Assembly (NCBI GenBank): GCA_028284865.1
Contig: JANQQV010000017.1
Coordinates: forward strand, 62,001 to 126,000
DNA: 64,000 bases
Source: Rhodothermales bacterium
GTDB taxonomy: Bacteria; Bacteroidota; Rhodothermia; Rhodothermales; UBA10348
Direction: 5' to 3'
A program made the position numbers and the translations under genes. Of this stretch, positions 38,872 through 48,051 are shown piece by piece. The notes under the pieces were generated by a model. It was not told the DNA's origin. It saw only the letters and a program-made list of their open reading frames with translations, and made no database searches. The stretch's first letter is position 1. Every line of letters begins with the position of its first letter.

Positions 38872-39656
38872 AACGGATCGTCATCAAATTGGGAGGAGCG
38901 TTGCTCGCTCAGGACCTGACGGGCTTCTGGAATGGGTTGGCGCACGTGACCGCTTTCTCTGAAGTCGTCCTGGTCCACGGAGGGGGTCCCCAGACGACTG
39001 CCCTGGCCAAACGCCTGGGTCACACTCCAACCATTGTCGAAGGCCGACGCGTCACGACCGACACGGATCTTGAAATCCTGCAGTGGGTCATTCGGGGTCA
39101 ACTCAACGGGGACCTGATTGCGCAGGCCCATGCACATGGGATGCGCGCCGTTGGAGTCAGCGGGGCAGACGGTGGCATTTTGCAGGTTCACAAACGTCCG
39201 CCATGGACGATTGCCGAAAAGGAAGTCGATTTTGGTCACGTGGGTGATGTGGACGGCATTGATCCCACGCTTCTGTTGACGTTGCTTCAGGCCGGCATGA
39301 TGCCCGTGGTCTGCCCTCCGGGTGTCGACGCAGCCGGGAGGTTGTACAACGTCAACGCAGACACCATTGCTCTCGAGATTGCGGCCGCCATCGGCGCATC
39401 CGAGCTGATTCTGCTGACCGAGGCCGGCGCTGTGCTGGACTCGGGCATGAATCCCATTCGCCGGTTGACGACTGCTGATGCTTTGAAAGGCGTCGAGGAC
39501 GGCTGGATCGCAGGAGGGATGAAAGTGAAGACGGACATTGCCCGTTGGGCGCTGGAAAAAGGAATCGGATCGGTCTGGATTGCTCATCCCGATGCGTTGA
39601 TCGACCGGGCCAACGCGACCCGAATCATCGCCGATTTTCCTGGAGGAAGCGCATGA
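38868..39656 (+). CDS. argB: N-acetyl(acyl)glutamate kinase
   Basis: 262 residues. Phosphorylates N-acylglutamate. An amino-acid kinase fold: KLGGALLAQ at residue 7, VHGGGPQTTALAKRLG, NVNADTIALEIAAAIGA and LLTEAGAVLD. GGMKVKTDIA near the C-terminus has the conserved Lys. It lacks the N-terminal helix of arginine-inhibited hexameric kinases, so feedback by arginine may be absent here, which would put more weight on transcriptional control (inference). Overlaps neighbours by 4 bp on both sides. Confidence 0.95.
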   Translation: MKRIVIKLGGALLAQDLTGFWNGLAHVTAFSEVVLVHGGGPQTTALAKRLGHTPTIVEGRRVTTDTDLEILQWVIRGQLNGDLIAQAHAHGMRAVGVSGADGGILQVHKRPPWTIAEKEVDFGHVGDVDGIDPTLLLTLLQAGMMPVVCPPGVDAAGRLYNVNADTIALEIAAAIGASELILLTEAGAVLDSGMNPIRRLTTADALKGVEDGWIAGGMKVKTDIARWALEKGIGSVWIAHPDALIDRANATRIIADFPGGSA

Positions 39657-40795
39657 CCGTTCGCCCCGAACACAGTGATCCTTCCGCTTTTTACGCTGCC
39701 AGTGACGTCGGCCAGTTGCATCGCGCGCTCGTTGCCACGCCTTCACTGAGTCATGAAGAGGCGGCCGCTGCTGACTTGCTCGAAAAGCATTTCCAGGACG
39801 CAGGTGTTGAGACGCGTCGCATCGGTGACAACATTGTGGCTTGGGTCGGAGCTGGTTCGCGCACGCTGCTGTTGAATTCCCACCTCGATGTGGTCCCGCC
39901 AAGCTCCAATCACCCGTACCCGGCATTCGAGCCCACAATCGAAGGCACTGAAGTGTTCGGACGCGGCACCGTTGACGCGAAAGGCTGTGTGGCTTCCATG
40001 GTGACGGCCATGATCCGTTCGGCTCGATCAGGCCACCTTCCCGATGATGCCCGGCTTGTGGGTGCATTCACCGTCTGCGAAGAGACGGGTGGGCAGGACA
40101 ACGGGCTGGAGGCTATTCGTCCGGATCTGCCGTCGTTTGATGCAGCGCTGATCGGTGAACCCACGCACATGCAGCCCTGTGTCGCACAGAAGGGATTGCT
40201 CATTCTCCGTTTGGATGCCCATGGAAAAAGTGCCCACGCGGCGCGGGCAGAGCATGGCGACAATGCGATTTCACGCTTGGTTCGGGACCTGTCCTACCTG
40301 GAAGGCTTCGAGTTTGAACGGATCCATCCATTCCTGGGCGAAACGACCCAGAATGTCACCGTCATCGAAGGCGGTACGGCGCGAAACGTGATTCCGGATC
40401 GGGCCTCGGCCTGGATCGACATTCGGACGACGCCCTCGTACACGCATCCGGAGATTGCTGAGCTTCTGAATGCCCGGCTTGAGTCTGAAGTCGTGATCCA
40501 TTCGCAGCGGTTCATTCCGGTGGAGACGAGCCCGAACGAGGCCATTGTCAAAGCCTGTCTGGCGGCGCGCTCTGATGCGCAGCCTTTCGGTTCGCCCACG
40601 ATGTCCGACTGGATCCAGGTTCACGATGTCCCCGCCGTCAAGATTGGTCCGGGCGACAGTCGTCGGTCGCACACGGCTCATGAATCGATCGACGTTTTCG
40701 AATTGCACGACAGCTGCGCGATCTACGAGTCAATCATCCGCTCTTTCTTTGAAGACATTGAGGGCACGTCCCAGGATCGGGGCTTCCCATCCTGA
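39653..40795 (+). CDS. argE: Acetylornithine deacetylase / N-acyl-citrulline deacylase (M20)
   Basis: 380 residues. An M20 zinc peptidase-fold hydrolase. LLNSHLDVVPP holds the first metal His and Asp, GRGTVDAKGCVAS the bridging Asp, TVCEETGGQDNG the catalytic and metal Glu pair, and GPGDSRRSHTAHESI the last His. Because the pathway carries the acyl group through carbamoylation, this enzyme most likely removes it from N-acylcitrulline. The start at 39653 overlaps argB's stop; longer in-frame readings are unsupported. Confidence 0.93.
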   Translation: MTVRPEHSDPSAFYAASDVGQLHRALVATPSLSHEEAAAADLLEKHFQDAGVETRRIGDNIVAWVGAGSRTLLLNSHLDVVPPSSNHPYPAFEPTIEGTEVFGRGTVDAKGCVASMVTAMIRSARSGHLPDDARLVGAFTVCEETGGQDNGLEAIRPDLPSFDAALIGEPTHMQPCVAQKGLLILRLDAHGKSAHAARAEHGDNAISRLVRDLSYLEGFEFERIHPFLGETTQNVTVIEGGTARNVIPDRASAWIDIRTTPSYTHPEIAELLNARLESEVVIHSQRFIPVETSPNEAIVKACLAARSDAQPFGSPTMSDWIQVHDVPAVKIGPGDSRRSHTAHESIDVFELHDSCAIYESIIRSFFEDIEGTSQDRGFPS

Positions 40796-40846
40796 TCCAG
40801 ACACCTCGATCACCCTGACGAACACTCTCCCCAAACGAACAACAGC

Positions 40847-42166
40847 ATGTCTCCGATCTGGCAGAAAGAAGCGCACAGCGGTGCGGCCGACTGGGTCACC
40901 AGATTCACCGTCGGTGATGACCCCCATTGGGATCTGATGTTGATGCCGTACGACGCGGCAGCCTCGTTGGCGCACGCGGCAGGTCTCCTGAGGATCGGGG
41001 TGCTTTCTCAAGCCGAGTTCGACGCACTCCAGGAGGCTTTCGCACGCCTGGGCGATGCTATCGAAATCGAGCAGATCACGATCACGGTGGAAGACGAGGA
41101 TTGCCACACCGTCATCGAGCGCTTTCTGATCGAGGAGACCGGCGAAGCGGGACGCAAGATCCATACGGGCCGGTCCCGTAATGACCAGGTGCTGGCTGCC
41201 CTTCGTTTGTGGCTTCGACAGCACGTCGGCGATGTCATGGAGGATCTGGTCGACGTGGCCGAGTCGTTGGCTGACGTCGCCGATGCCAACAAGAACCAAT
41301 TCATGCCCGGATACACGCACACCCAGCGAGCCATGCCGTCCTCGGTGGCGGCGTGGGCGTTGGGATACGCCGAATGTTTGGCCGATGACCTGACCGTGTT
41401 GGCCCAAGCCCGTGTGCTCAACAATGCGTCACCGCTGGGCGCTGCAGCTGGATACGGCGTGCCCCACCTGGATCTGGATCGCGCGGGCGTTGCTGCGGAT
41501 CTTGGATTCAATCGGGTCCAGGAACAAGTCACCGCCGTACAGCTCAGTCGAGGGAAGTTCGAGATGGCCGTGGTGCACGCTCTCGTTCAAGCGGCGTCGA
41601 CCCTGAATCGGCTTGCGTCGGACATCGTCCTGTACTGCAGCGCCGAATTCGGCTTCATTTGCCTCGATGATGCCCTGACGACCGGGTCGAGCATCATGCC
41701 GCAGAAAAAGAATCCGGACATCGCTGAGCTCGCGCGCACGGTTGTGCATCGGATTGCAGCCGAAATGCACGTGCTCCTCAGTGTCCCGGCCAATCTGCCC
41801 TCCGGGTATCATCGCGATCTCCAGGTCACGAAAGCCAGCGTGATGCGCTCCGTGCTCCTGATGCTGGATCTCTGCCAGGCCGCATCCGGGTTGGTCCAGG
41901 GGATGCGTTTCGACGAGGACAACCTTCAGGCGGCTCGCGGTGCGGAGCTGTTTGCCACCGCAGCGGCGCTGAAACAGGTCAAGGACGGCACGCCCTTTCG
42001 GGATGCCTACCGAGACGTGGCCAGCAAAAAGAAGCTGTGGGACGAGCAGGCCAGAGCCTCGTTGGGCGATGTTTACTCCACACCCGGCAATCCAGGCCAG
42101 ACGGACTCCTCGTCGCTCAGGCAGCGACTGGATGCGCTCAGACCCGGAACAGGTAGCTCAGCTTGA
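40847..42166 (+). CDS. argH: Argininosuccinate lyase
   Basis: 439 residues. Splits argininosuccinate to arginine and fumarate. HTGRSRNDQVLAALRLWLR near 110, MPGYTHTQRAMPSSVAAW, and the fumarase/ASL signature GSSIMPQKKNPD near 285 are present. The last gene of the arginine operon, 51 bp after argE. Its final 29 bp (42138-42166) overlap the end of the convergent DUF5916 gene. Confidence 0.97.
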   Translation: MSPIWQKEAHSGAADWVTRFTVGDDPHWDLMLMPYDAAASLAHAAGLLRIGVLSQAEFDALQEAFARLGDAIEIEQITITVEDEDCHTVIERFLIEETGEAGRKIHTGRSRNDQVLAALRLWLRQHVGDVMEDLVDVAESLADVADANKNQFMPGYTHTQRAMPSSVAAWALGYAECLADDLTVLAQARVLNNASPLGAAAGYGVPHLDLDRAGVAADLGFNRVQEQVTAVQLSRGKFEMAVVHALVQAASTLNRLASDIVLYCSAEFGFICLDDALTTGSSIMPQKKNPDIAELARTVVHRIAAEMHVLLSVPANLPSGYHRDLQVTKASVMRSVLLMLDLCQAASGLVQGMRFDEDNLQAARGAELFATAAALKQVKDGTPFRDAYRDVASKKKLWDEQARASLGDVYSTPGNPGQTDSSSLRQRLDALRPGTGSSA

Positions 42167-44471
42167 AGAACAGGCCATCCTGGAGGCGCTGAAGGTCCCT
42201 GAACCGATACGTATCGGGCTCCCGGGATGAGTTGCCATAGCCCAGGAAGAGTACCGTTCCCGGGGTGGGGCGGTAAGAGAGCAACCAGTCGACCGTCAGA
42301 TGATTCCGTCGACTGGATGATGTGCGATTGAATTCGCCCGAAGACGGATCGAGGATCAGGATCGGCAGGTTGGTGCGGGAATCGTCGCGTAATTCGTCCA
42401 CGAACATCGAGTTGTACTGTCCCACCAAGCGAACGAAGAGGGAAGGGGTCAGCTGGTACTCTGCTTTCAATCGGGGTACGCGGCGAAGCGCAACCGTGCT
42501 CTTATCCGAATGCCGCACGTAGTGCTGGTGGTTGTAGAGCAGGTTCACCCGAAGCTGATCCGTGGGGTGATAGTTCAGGGTGAGCGTGTAGAAGTAGATG
42601 TCGGCTCGCGCCCACTCGTAGAAGTTGTCATCGAGCCCGGCCACAACGAAAAGGGAGCCCGAGAACTTGTTGAAGCGGGGCGTGGCAATGCGAGACCAGA
42701 AGCCCAGGTTGATGAGGCGATCCACGCCCACGTACGGCTGGGCCGTCAACTTACCATTGACCTCCGTTTCAATGTAATAGTTGTCATAAAGCCCGGTCGG
42801 CATCATGAATGACTCATAGAAGACCGAAGTCAGCCCCGACCATCCACCCCGGAAGGAGTAGTTCGAGTTGAAGTGCAGCTTTCGATCGTTGGGTCCATTG
42901 CCCGCTGTGAAGCGATCGTAATCCCAGGTCCCGTCCAGCGTGATACCGAGGCTGTAGGACTCCACGAAATCACCCGCGTCGCCGAACCAGCGGCGGGTCG
43001 GGCGGATGTTCATGTGCACGATGCCGGTGCGTTGAATGAAACCCGTCTCGGAATTGAAGTCGGTGTGGTACCCGGTCGAGGAGATTGAGCCGCCCCATTT
43101 GCGGCCGGAAGCCAGCGCATTCAAGCTCCACATGGGTGCGCTCTCGGTGCCGCCGTCATCATCCGTGAAGCTCATTCCCGTCTGCCATGTCAGCGAGTAG
43201 ATGTCCGAAAACGTCATGCGGCCGTCGACGGCGGCTACCCGGTTCCAGTGGTCCCCGTCGATCTTGTCCGTGTAGACCATGCCCAGCGTGTTCTGGCCGG
43301 ACAGGTCGCGTCGAAGGCGGACGGCATTGAAGTAACGGGCATCGAGGTCACTGAGGTGCAGTTGTTTGTTGTCCACTGCCGAAAGGAAGGCCACGTTCGT
43401 GTTTCCGCTCTTTCCGGTGACTTTTGCTGCACTCAACGGATTCGCCACTCGACGGGTGTAGATCAAGTTGGTTGGGGAAGCGAACATCTCGATCCCGTCC
43501 AGAAAGAAGGGTCGGCGCTCCGGGAAAAAGACCTGCCTGCGGGGGTCAAACTCGATCTGCGCCACATCGGCCTCAACCTGACTGAAGTCCGGATTCAGCG
43601 TGCCGTTGAGCGTGAGGTTGTTCGACAGCCCCCATCGGACGTTGACGCCAACCGGATCGTTGAAGTCCTGATCGAAGGTGGCATCTGCGCCAGCGGGTCG
43701 GTTGGCTGCGCCGGTGAACTCGGGGTTGATATCCAGGACCAGGCCGCGACGTAGATCCGTCAAACCCGTCAACAGCCCATTCTGGGCCATGAAAGAGGCA
43801 TTGTCCAGGCGGGAAGGTGTCCATGTGCTGGTATATCCGGAGTGCTGAACGCGCCGGATGATGTTGAAACCCCAGTCTTGCGTGAGAGCGCCCTGGTAAC
43901 GGATGCTTTTGAACGGCAGACGGATCTCGACTTCGTAGCCGTATTCAGTCAGGCGGCCTTTCGATTCGAAGACGAAGTCCGGGCTTTCGTCAATGTTGTA
44001 CGGCCGTCCGGCGCCGCCTCCACTGTCACTTCTCGTTCGATCGCTCAGAATGCCGTCCGTCTGCTGTCCCAATGGATTGACACCGATGACGAAGGCCTGC
44101 CGCCGGTCATTGTACGTGTCCAGGACGATCTGGATGTAGTCATCGCCTTCGATCTTGTCGCGATCAGCAAGCGTTGCGCGCACTTCTTCGTCGTGCACTT
44201 CCCAGGCCTTGATGCCGAAGTGGATGGCGGTGGGCGAATACCAGACCATCACCTGAGTCGAGTCTTCAGCCAGGCGACCGTCTACTGGCAAATAGTCCCA
44301 GAACTCCCGAAAGACTGCCGCCTGTTGCCATACGGACTCGTCCAGAAATCCGTCGATAGAGACGTCTGCGGATTCTATGCGGGGGACGGGACTGGCGAAG
44401 GGGTCATCGCCGGCATGCGCAGGCAAAGCGAGGAATGCAGCCAACAGGGCCACAGACAGGATCCGTTTCAT
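42138..44471 (-). CDS. DUF5916 outer-membrane protein with CBM9-like N-terminal domain (paralogue 1)
   Basis: 777 residues. Signal peptide MKRILSVALLAAFLALPAHA. Residues about 30-230 resemble a carbohydrate-binding family-9-like domain (VSIDGFLDESVWQQAAVFREF, DDYIQIVLDTYNDRR). The rest is a DUF5916 barrel (EADVAQIEFDPRRQVFFPERRPFF) ending in aromatic FFKLSYLFRV, a typical outer-membrane C-terminus. The start at 44471 gives the signal peptide; the in-frame extension to 44645 reads through a tandem repeat. Function unknown; an envelope role is inferred. Confidence 0.88.
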   Translation of the reverse strand: MKRILSVALLAAFLALPAHAGDDPFASPVPRIESADVSIDGFLDESVWQQAAVFREFWDYLPVDGRLAEDSTQVMVWYSPTAIHFGIKAWEVHDEEVRATLADRDKIEGDDYIQIVLDTYNDRRQAFVIGVNPLGQQTDGILSDRTRSDSGGGAGRPYNIDESPDFVFESKGRLTEYGYEVEIRLPFKSIRYQGALTQDWGFNIIRRVQHSGYTSTWTPSRLDNASFMAQNGLLTGLTDLRRGLVLDINPEFTGAANRPAGADATFDQDFNDPVGVNVRWGLSNNLTLNGTLNPDFSQVEADVAQIEFDPRRQVFFPERRPFFLDGIEMFASPTNLIYTRRVANPLSAAKVTGKSGNTNVAFLSAVDNKQLHLSDLDARYFNAVRLRRDLSGQNTLGMVYTDKIDGDHWNRVAAVDGRMTFSDIYSLTWQTGMSFTDDDGGTESAPMWSLNALASGRKWGGSISSTGYHTDFNSETGFIQRTGIVHMNIRPTRRWFGDAGDFVESYSLGITLDGTWDYDRFTAGNGPNDRKLHFNSNYSFRGGWSGLTSVFYESFMMPTGLYDNYYIETEVNGKLTAQPYVGVDRLINLGFWSRIATPRFNKFSGSLFVVAGLDDNFYEWARADIYFYTLTLNYHPTDQLRVNLLYNHQHYVRHSDKSTVALRRVPRLKAEYQLTPSLFVRLVGQYNSMFVDELRDDSRTNLPILILDPSSGEFNRTSSSRRNHLTVDWLLSYRPTPGTVLFLGYGNSSREPDTYRFRDLQRLQDGLFFKLSYLFRV

Positions 44472-44511
44472 CGAGCTGGGGGCGGGTTCGAGGTGTTTCA
44501 AACGTACAAAA

Positions 44512-44541
44512 CGCGGCGGGATTCTCTCGAATCCCGCCGCG
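44512..44541 (-). terminator. Intrinsic terminator between the two DUF5916 genes
   Basis: Thirteen-base perfect stem (44512-44524 with 44529-44541), loop TCTC, followed on the minus strand by TTTTG. It sits 108 bp past the stop of the upstream leftward paralogue and 41 bp before the start of the downstream one, so the two genes are likely separate transcripts. Confidence 0.8.
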
Positions 44542-44598
44542 CATACCGACCGACCGGCTGGCGGGGTCGTTTGACCGATTGCACGGAGGTACATTTTG

Positions 44599-44646
44599 GA
44601 CTTCATCGCCGACCAAATGGTGGACCAAACTGCAGTCCAACTCATG
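44599..44646. repeat. 12-bp tandem repeat array between DUF5916 paralogues
   Basis: Four 12-bp units: GACTTCATCGCC, GACCAAATGGTG, GACCAAACTGCA and GTCCAACTCATG. Two share GACCAAA with the array upstream of nth. It begins 3 bp beyond the stop of the 44649 gene. Confidence 0.6.
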
Positions 44647-44648
44647 GT

Positions 44649-47018
44649 CTACATCCGGAACAGGTACTGGAACTTGAAGAAGATCTGACGCTCAGTCTGC
44701 TGGAAGACCATCGACTGCTGATCCAGCTGTCCCGGGAAATCCTGGAAGCGATGCGTCGAGCCAACATGGAAGACCGTGAAAGGACTGACGCGGTAGGTGA
44801 CCAGCGGATCAACTTCGAGACGTTCCGCGAAATCGTTGTACTGGACGATGATGCGGGTCAGCAGCTTGCGGGTGAACTGATAGTTCAAGCGCGAGCGAAG
44901 GATGTACCCTGAGAAGTAGTTGTCACCAGTCGCACGATTCTGCAAGCGCGAGTAATTCAGTCCCGATGACAGCACAAGGCGGTCCGTCGGCACCAACGTC
45001 AGGTCGGCGCCTGCATTCAGCTGGTCGCCCATTTCAGGAGCGTTAGGGTTGCGATAGATTCCATCACCCACATTGATCCGGCCACCGAATCGCACCTTCT
45101 GGCTGAAATTGCTGTTCATGAACACGTTCAAACGCTGGATGCCGTTGAACTGAACGCCGGCGAACAGTTCGTTCGACGTGAACGCATTGATGTTGATGAA
45201 CGTCTGGCGCTTCATCTGCATGTTGAAACCACCAAACACTGCCTCATCCTTGCGGATGTTGTCGTAGTTCCAGAACCGGTTCACGCCTCCATAGACGTTG
45301 ATGCGGTTGAAGACGGGATGGTCCGTAAACCAGAAAGAGTACCGCGACATGCCTTCGAAACGCCGATTGTCGTTCATCGTCACGAAGCCATTGTCCGTCC
45401 GGAAAGTGGGTGAGAGCTGATTGTAATTGATATCGAAGCCCCAATTACGACCACCCCGGCCCACTCCGGTACTGATTCCGTGACCCCAGAACGTCTCGCC
45501 GTCCAGGGCTGCCGTGTGTGCGCCGCGGCCGAACGTACGACCATCGAGGCCGGACGCAGAGGACAGTTCAGCGTCGTTCAATTCCTGTGTGTGACTGGCC
45601 AGCACCTGCCATGAGAACGTGTACTTCTGCAGGAACCGGACGGCACCGTCGACGCCCATGACCGAACCCGAGCCGCCATCATCCATGCGGCGGTCGGTCA
45701 GCATGCCGGCGACGAAAGAGGAGTTCTCGAAAGAGCGGCGGGCACGGAAGATGTTGGAAACGCTCTTCCCACCGGACACGAGCGCCGAACCCTCCTCAAA
45801 TGGCATCAGGATGGGCGACGTATTGTCGCGCGCTCCGATGTACCCAACCGTCCAATCGCCGAAACGTCCGGACAGCTTCGACGCCGCAATCGGATCGTTG
45901 ATGGATCGAGTGTATACGGCATCGATGTTGGTCTGGAACAGGTCGGCTCCTTCCTGGAAGAATGCGCGACGTTCGGGGAAAGACAGCGCGAAGGTCGAAT
46001 TGACGTCAATCTGCGCCGCATCGGATTCAATCTGGCTGAAGTCCGGATTGATCGTCGCGTCCAGGGTCAAATCCGAAGTCAAACCGTACTTGAGATTGAA
46101 GGACGGCTCGGCCGTCATGCGCCCGTTGTCGAATCCCGAAGCTGGAGACGACCAATCCCGTCCCCCCGCCTGTGAACCGGTAAGGGCTGGCAGGATCTCC
46201 AGATTCCGGCCACGTTTGATATCGCTCATGCCGCGCAGCGTGCCGAACTGACACGTGAAGCACGGATCACCTCGGTCAATACCTGCCCATGAGTACGTAA
46301 AACGGTCCTCCCGAGGTCGAGTAATCCAGAACGTAGCCTTCCATTCCTGGATGTCCGCTTCCGGAAAGCGAAGCGAGCGGAACGGAATGGCCATCTCGAC
46401 CTGATAGCCGGATTCTGTCACCATGCCCGCTGACGTGTAGATCAGATCGAAGGACTCGTCTTCGTCATCTCCTGCGCTGCGGGTGTCGCCTTGGATACCC
46501 AGCGGATTGGCTGAAATGAAATACGTCACCTGGCCATCGCCATTCGTGTCGAGAAGCATCCCCGCGTAGTCATCCTGCCAGATCTGGTCGCGATCACTCA
46601 GGCGGGCCCTGATTTCACTGGGATCGTCCTTGATGATGTAAGCGATGTACAGATGCTCAGCGTCATAGGCGAGCAAGGCTTTCATCCCGATATCGGGTAT
46701 CCCTTTCTCGGTTGGATTACTCTCCGAGAAATTGGTGGCCACGGAGGCCGCCTGCCAAATGGCATCGTCCAGATCGCCATCAATGTTCACCGGGCCATTC
46801 ACAAAAGGGATGTCCAGCAGTGGCTCAATGTTAGGCTGAAATAGTAATTCCGGCGCCTGGCGGTCATTCGATGCCTGTCCAAAGGCCGTCGAAGTGATGG
46901 GGGCCATGCCCAGAACAAGAACAAAAAGGGCCAACAGGGGCCCGGAAAACGGATAATGTGCTAAATTTTTAGCACTACGATTCGCGTTTTCGGCGGAATC
47001 GGTAGCTGATTGTGTCAT
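44649..47018 (-). CDS. DUF5916 outer-membrane protein with CBM9-like N-terminal domain (paralogue 2)
   Basis: 789 residues. A long N-region precedes a hydrophobic signal core (LLALFVLVLGMAPITSTAFGQ). The CBM9-like domain is about 65-250 (NIDGDLDDAIWQAASVATNF, DDYAGMLLDTNGDGQ) and the DUF5916 barrel follows (ESDAAQIDVNSTFALSFPERRAFF), ending FFKFQYLFRM. Same architecture as the neighbouring paralogue. C-FTC in DRGDPCFTCQFG adds a Cys pair not seen in the other copy. An 18-bp palindrome (46958-46975) falls in the codons of the signal region. Confidence 0.88.
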   Translation of the reverse strand: MTQSATDSAENANRSAKNLAHYPFSGPLLALFVLVLGMAPITSTAFGQASNDRQAPELLFQPNIEPLLDIPFVNGPVNIDGDLDDAIWQAASVATNFSESNPTEKGIPDIGMKALLAYDAEHLYIAYIIKDDPSEIRARLSDRDQIWQDDYAGMLLDTNGDGQVTYFISANPLGIQGDTRSAGDDEDESFDLIYTSAGMVTESGYQVEMAIPFRSLRFPEADIQEWKATFWITRPREDRFTYSWAGIDRGDPCFTCQFGTLRGMSDIKRGRNLEILPALTGSQAGGRDWSSPASGFDNGRMTAEPSFNLKYGLTSDLTLDATINPDFSQIESDAAQIDVNSTFALSFPERRAFFQEGADLFQTNIDAVYTRSINDPIAASKLSGRFGDWTVGYIGARDNTSPILMPFEEGSALVSGGKSVSNIFRARRSFENSSFVAGMLTDRRMDDGGSGSVMGVDGAVRFLQKYTFSWQVLASHTQELNDAELSSASGLDGRTFGRGAHTAALDGETFWGHGISTGVGRGGRNWGFDINYNQLSPTFRTDNGFVTMNDNRRFEGMSRYSFWFTDHPVFNRINVYGGVNRFWNYDNIRKDEAVFGGFNMQMKRQTFININAFTSNELFAGVQFNGIQRLNVFMNSNFSQKVRFGGRINVGDGIYRNPNAPEMGDQLNAGADLTLVPTDRLVLSSGLNYSRLQNRATGDNYFSGYILRSRLNYQFTRKLLTRIIVQYNDFAERLEVDPLVTYRVSPFTVFHVGSTHRFQDFPGQLDQQSMVFQQTERQIFFKFQYLFRM
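46958..46975. promoter_or_regulatory. Interrupted palindrome inside the 5' end of the DUF5916 gene
   Basis: GTGCTAAA (46958-46965), TT, TTTAGCAC (46968-46975): perfect 8-bp arms. A/T-rich and located at codons 15-20 of the gene, it could be an operator for an intragenic site or indicate a later true start. Function unproven. Confidence 0.35.
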
Positions 47019-47217
47019 CGTTCAAGGTCGCTTATTTGACGGGTCGACTGAACGAAGAAGTATGTGAACTCCTCCCTCTCGGCGGCGACTACGGAAGGTG
47101 ATCGTCGCGAGTTACAGGAAAGAGTCCTTCAACCCCAGGAAAGTTTGCATGGTGTACGGATTTTTACCCCAGATCTCGGGTGCTTGGAATCCGTGATGCG
47201 AGGTCATTAGAGCGACT

Positions 47218-47709
47218 CTACCAGACCGGGCATCCATCTGGTGGATTGTTCTTTCCAACCTTGAGTCCGGAGTTGATCCACTTGCCGTCGATCTTTTTCG
47301 CCTTACGAAGTTTGAGGCAGTTCGACTCTGTTCCATACATGAACAGATCAATGCGGATGGACGTCTGGTTGCCGTGCTGGATACGGAAGTAAGGTCGCTT
47401 GGAGTTCAGTCCCTTCAACGTGCGCTTGAAGTCATCATCATTGGCTTTGGTACCCGCTCCGTTCGTGGCCTCGAACCCGATGTCCGAGAATGTCATTCCT
47501 TTGAGGTACTGGATGGATTTCCCTCCACCCATGGTCGCGGGTCGGTGCTTCCAGGCAATGGTCCTGGACAAGACATTCATTGCTTCGGTGGTGATCGCGT
47601 CATAAGCGGCCGCCTCTTGCTGATCGCTGAACATGCTCAACCCGACGGTTGTGGCACCGGCGACCAAGAGTGTGCTCAGAATGAGGAAAATCAATTGTTG
47701 TTGTCCCAT
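47218..47709 (-). CDS. Single-pass, pilin-like exported protein of unknown function
   Basis: 163 residues. Starts MGQQQLIFLILSTLLVAGAT, a short polar start followed at once by a membrane helix, then a soluble domain (EAAAYDAITTEAMNVLSRTI, then a Lys-rich C-terminus with a Cys pair, NCLKL and GCPVW). This N-terminus resembles small pseudopilin-like proteins that I recall from Rhodothermota/Balneolota genomes, but it lacks the canonical prepilin peptidase site. No secretion-system genes are adjacent. The start at 47709 is chosen because the extension to 47778 would push the helix inward. Confidence 0.6.
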   Translation of the reverse strand: MGQQQLIFLILSTLLVAGATTVGLSMFSDQQEAAAYDAITTEAMNVLSRTIAWKHRPATMGGGKSIQYLKGMTFSDIGFEATNGAGTKANDDDFKRTLKGLNSKRPYFRIQHGNQTSIRIDLFMYGTESNCLKLRKAKKIDGKWINSGLKVGKNNPPDGCPVW

Positions 47710-48051
47710 GATGGTTGAGAGGATGACGTCGGAAGACGACTCATCGATGGTTCGAATTACATTGAAGGCATCGGCCATTCCCGCTCTGGATTCCGTAGAA
47801 CGACCAGAAAATGGAGTGTTCTTGGTAGCAGAATGCGTAGAATCCCGTAGCTATGTGCGTAATAGTGCTCCCATGGAATTCCCGGCATTGAGGGGGCGAC
47901 GCGCCTCTCCCCGCGACGACAAGTGATCGTGAAATGGTGCAGCGTGGTGGAGCCTTGAGTCGTCAAGTGGTACCTTCTGAACGTGTACGGAAGCGATGAC
48001 CCCTGCCGCCCTTCGCGTCGCTCACTTGACTCCTTAATCAGCACCTCCAGC
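47710..48051. other. Divergent intergenic region without a clear gene
   Basis: 342 bp between the pilin-like gene (leftward) and the transaldolase gene (rightward). It contains an imperfect hairpin at about 47713-47736, but I see no convincing promoter, terminator or small ORF. Confidence 0.4.

Noticed and set aside
38763-40067. 434-residue open frame on the minus strand
   Set aside because: Antisense to argB and argE; spans two real genes, no motifs.
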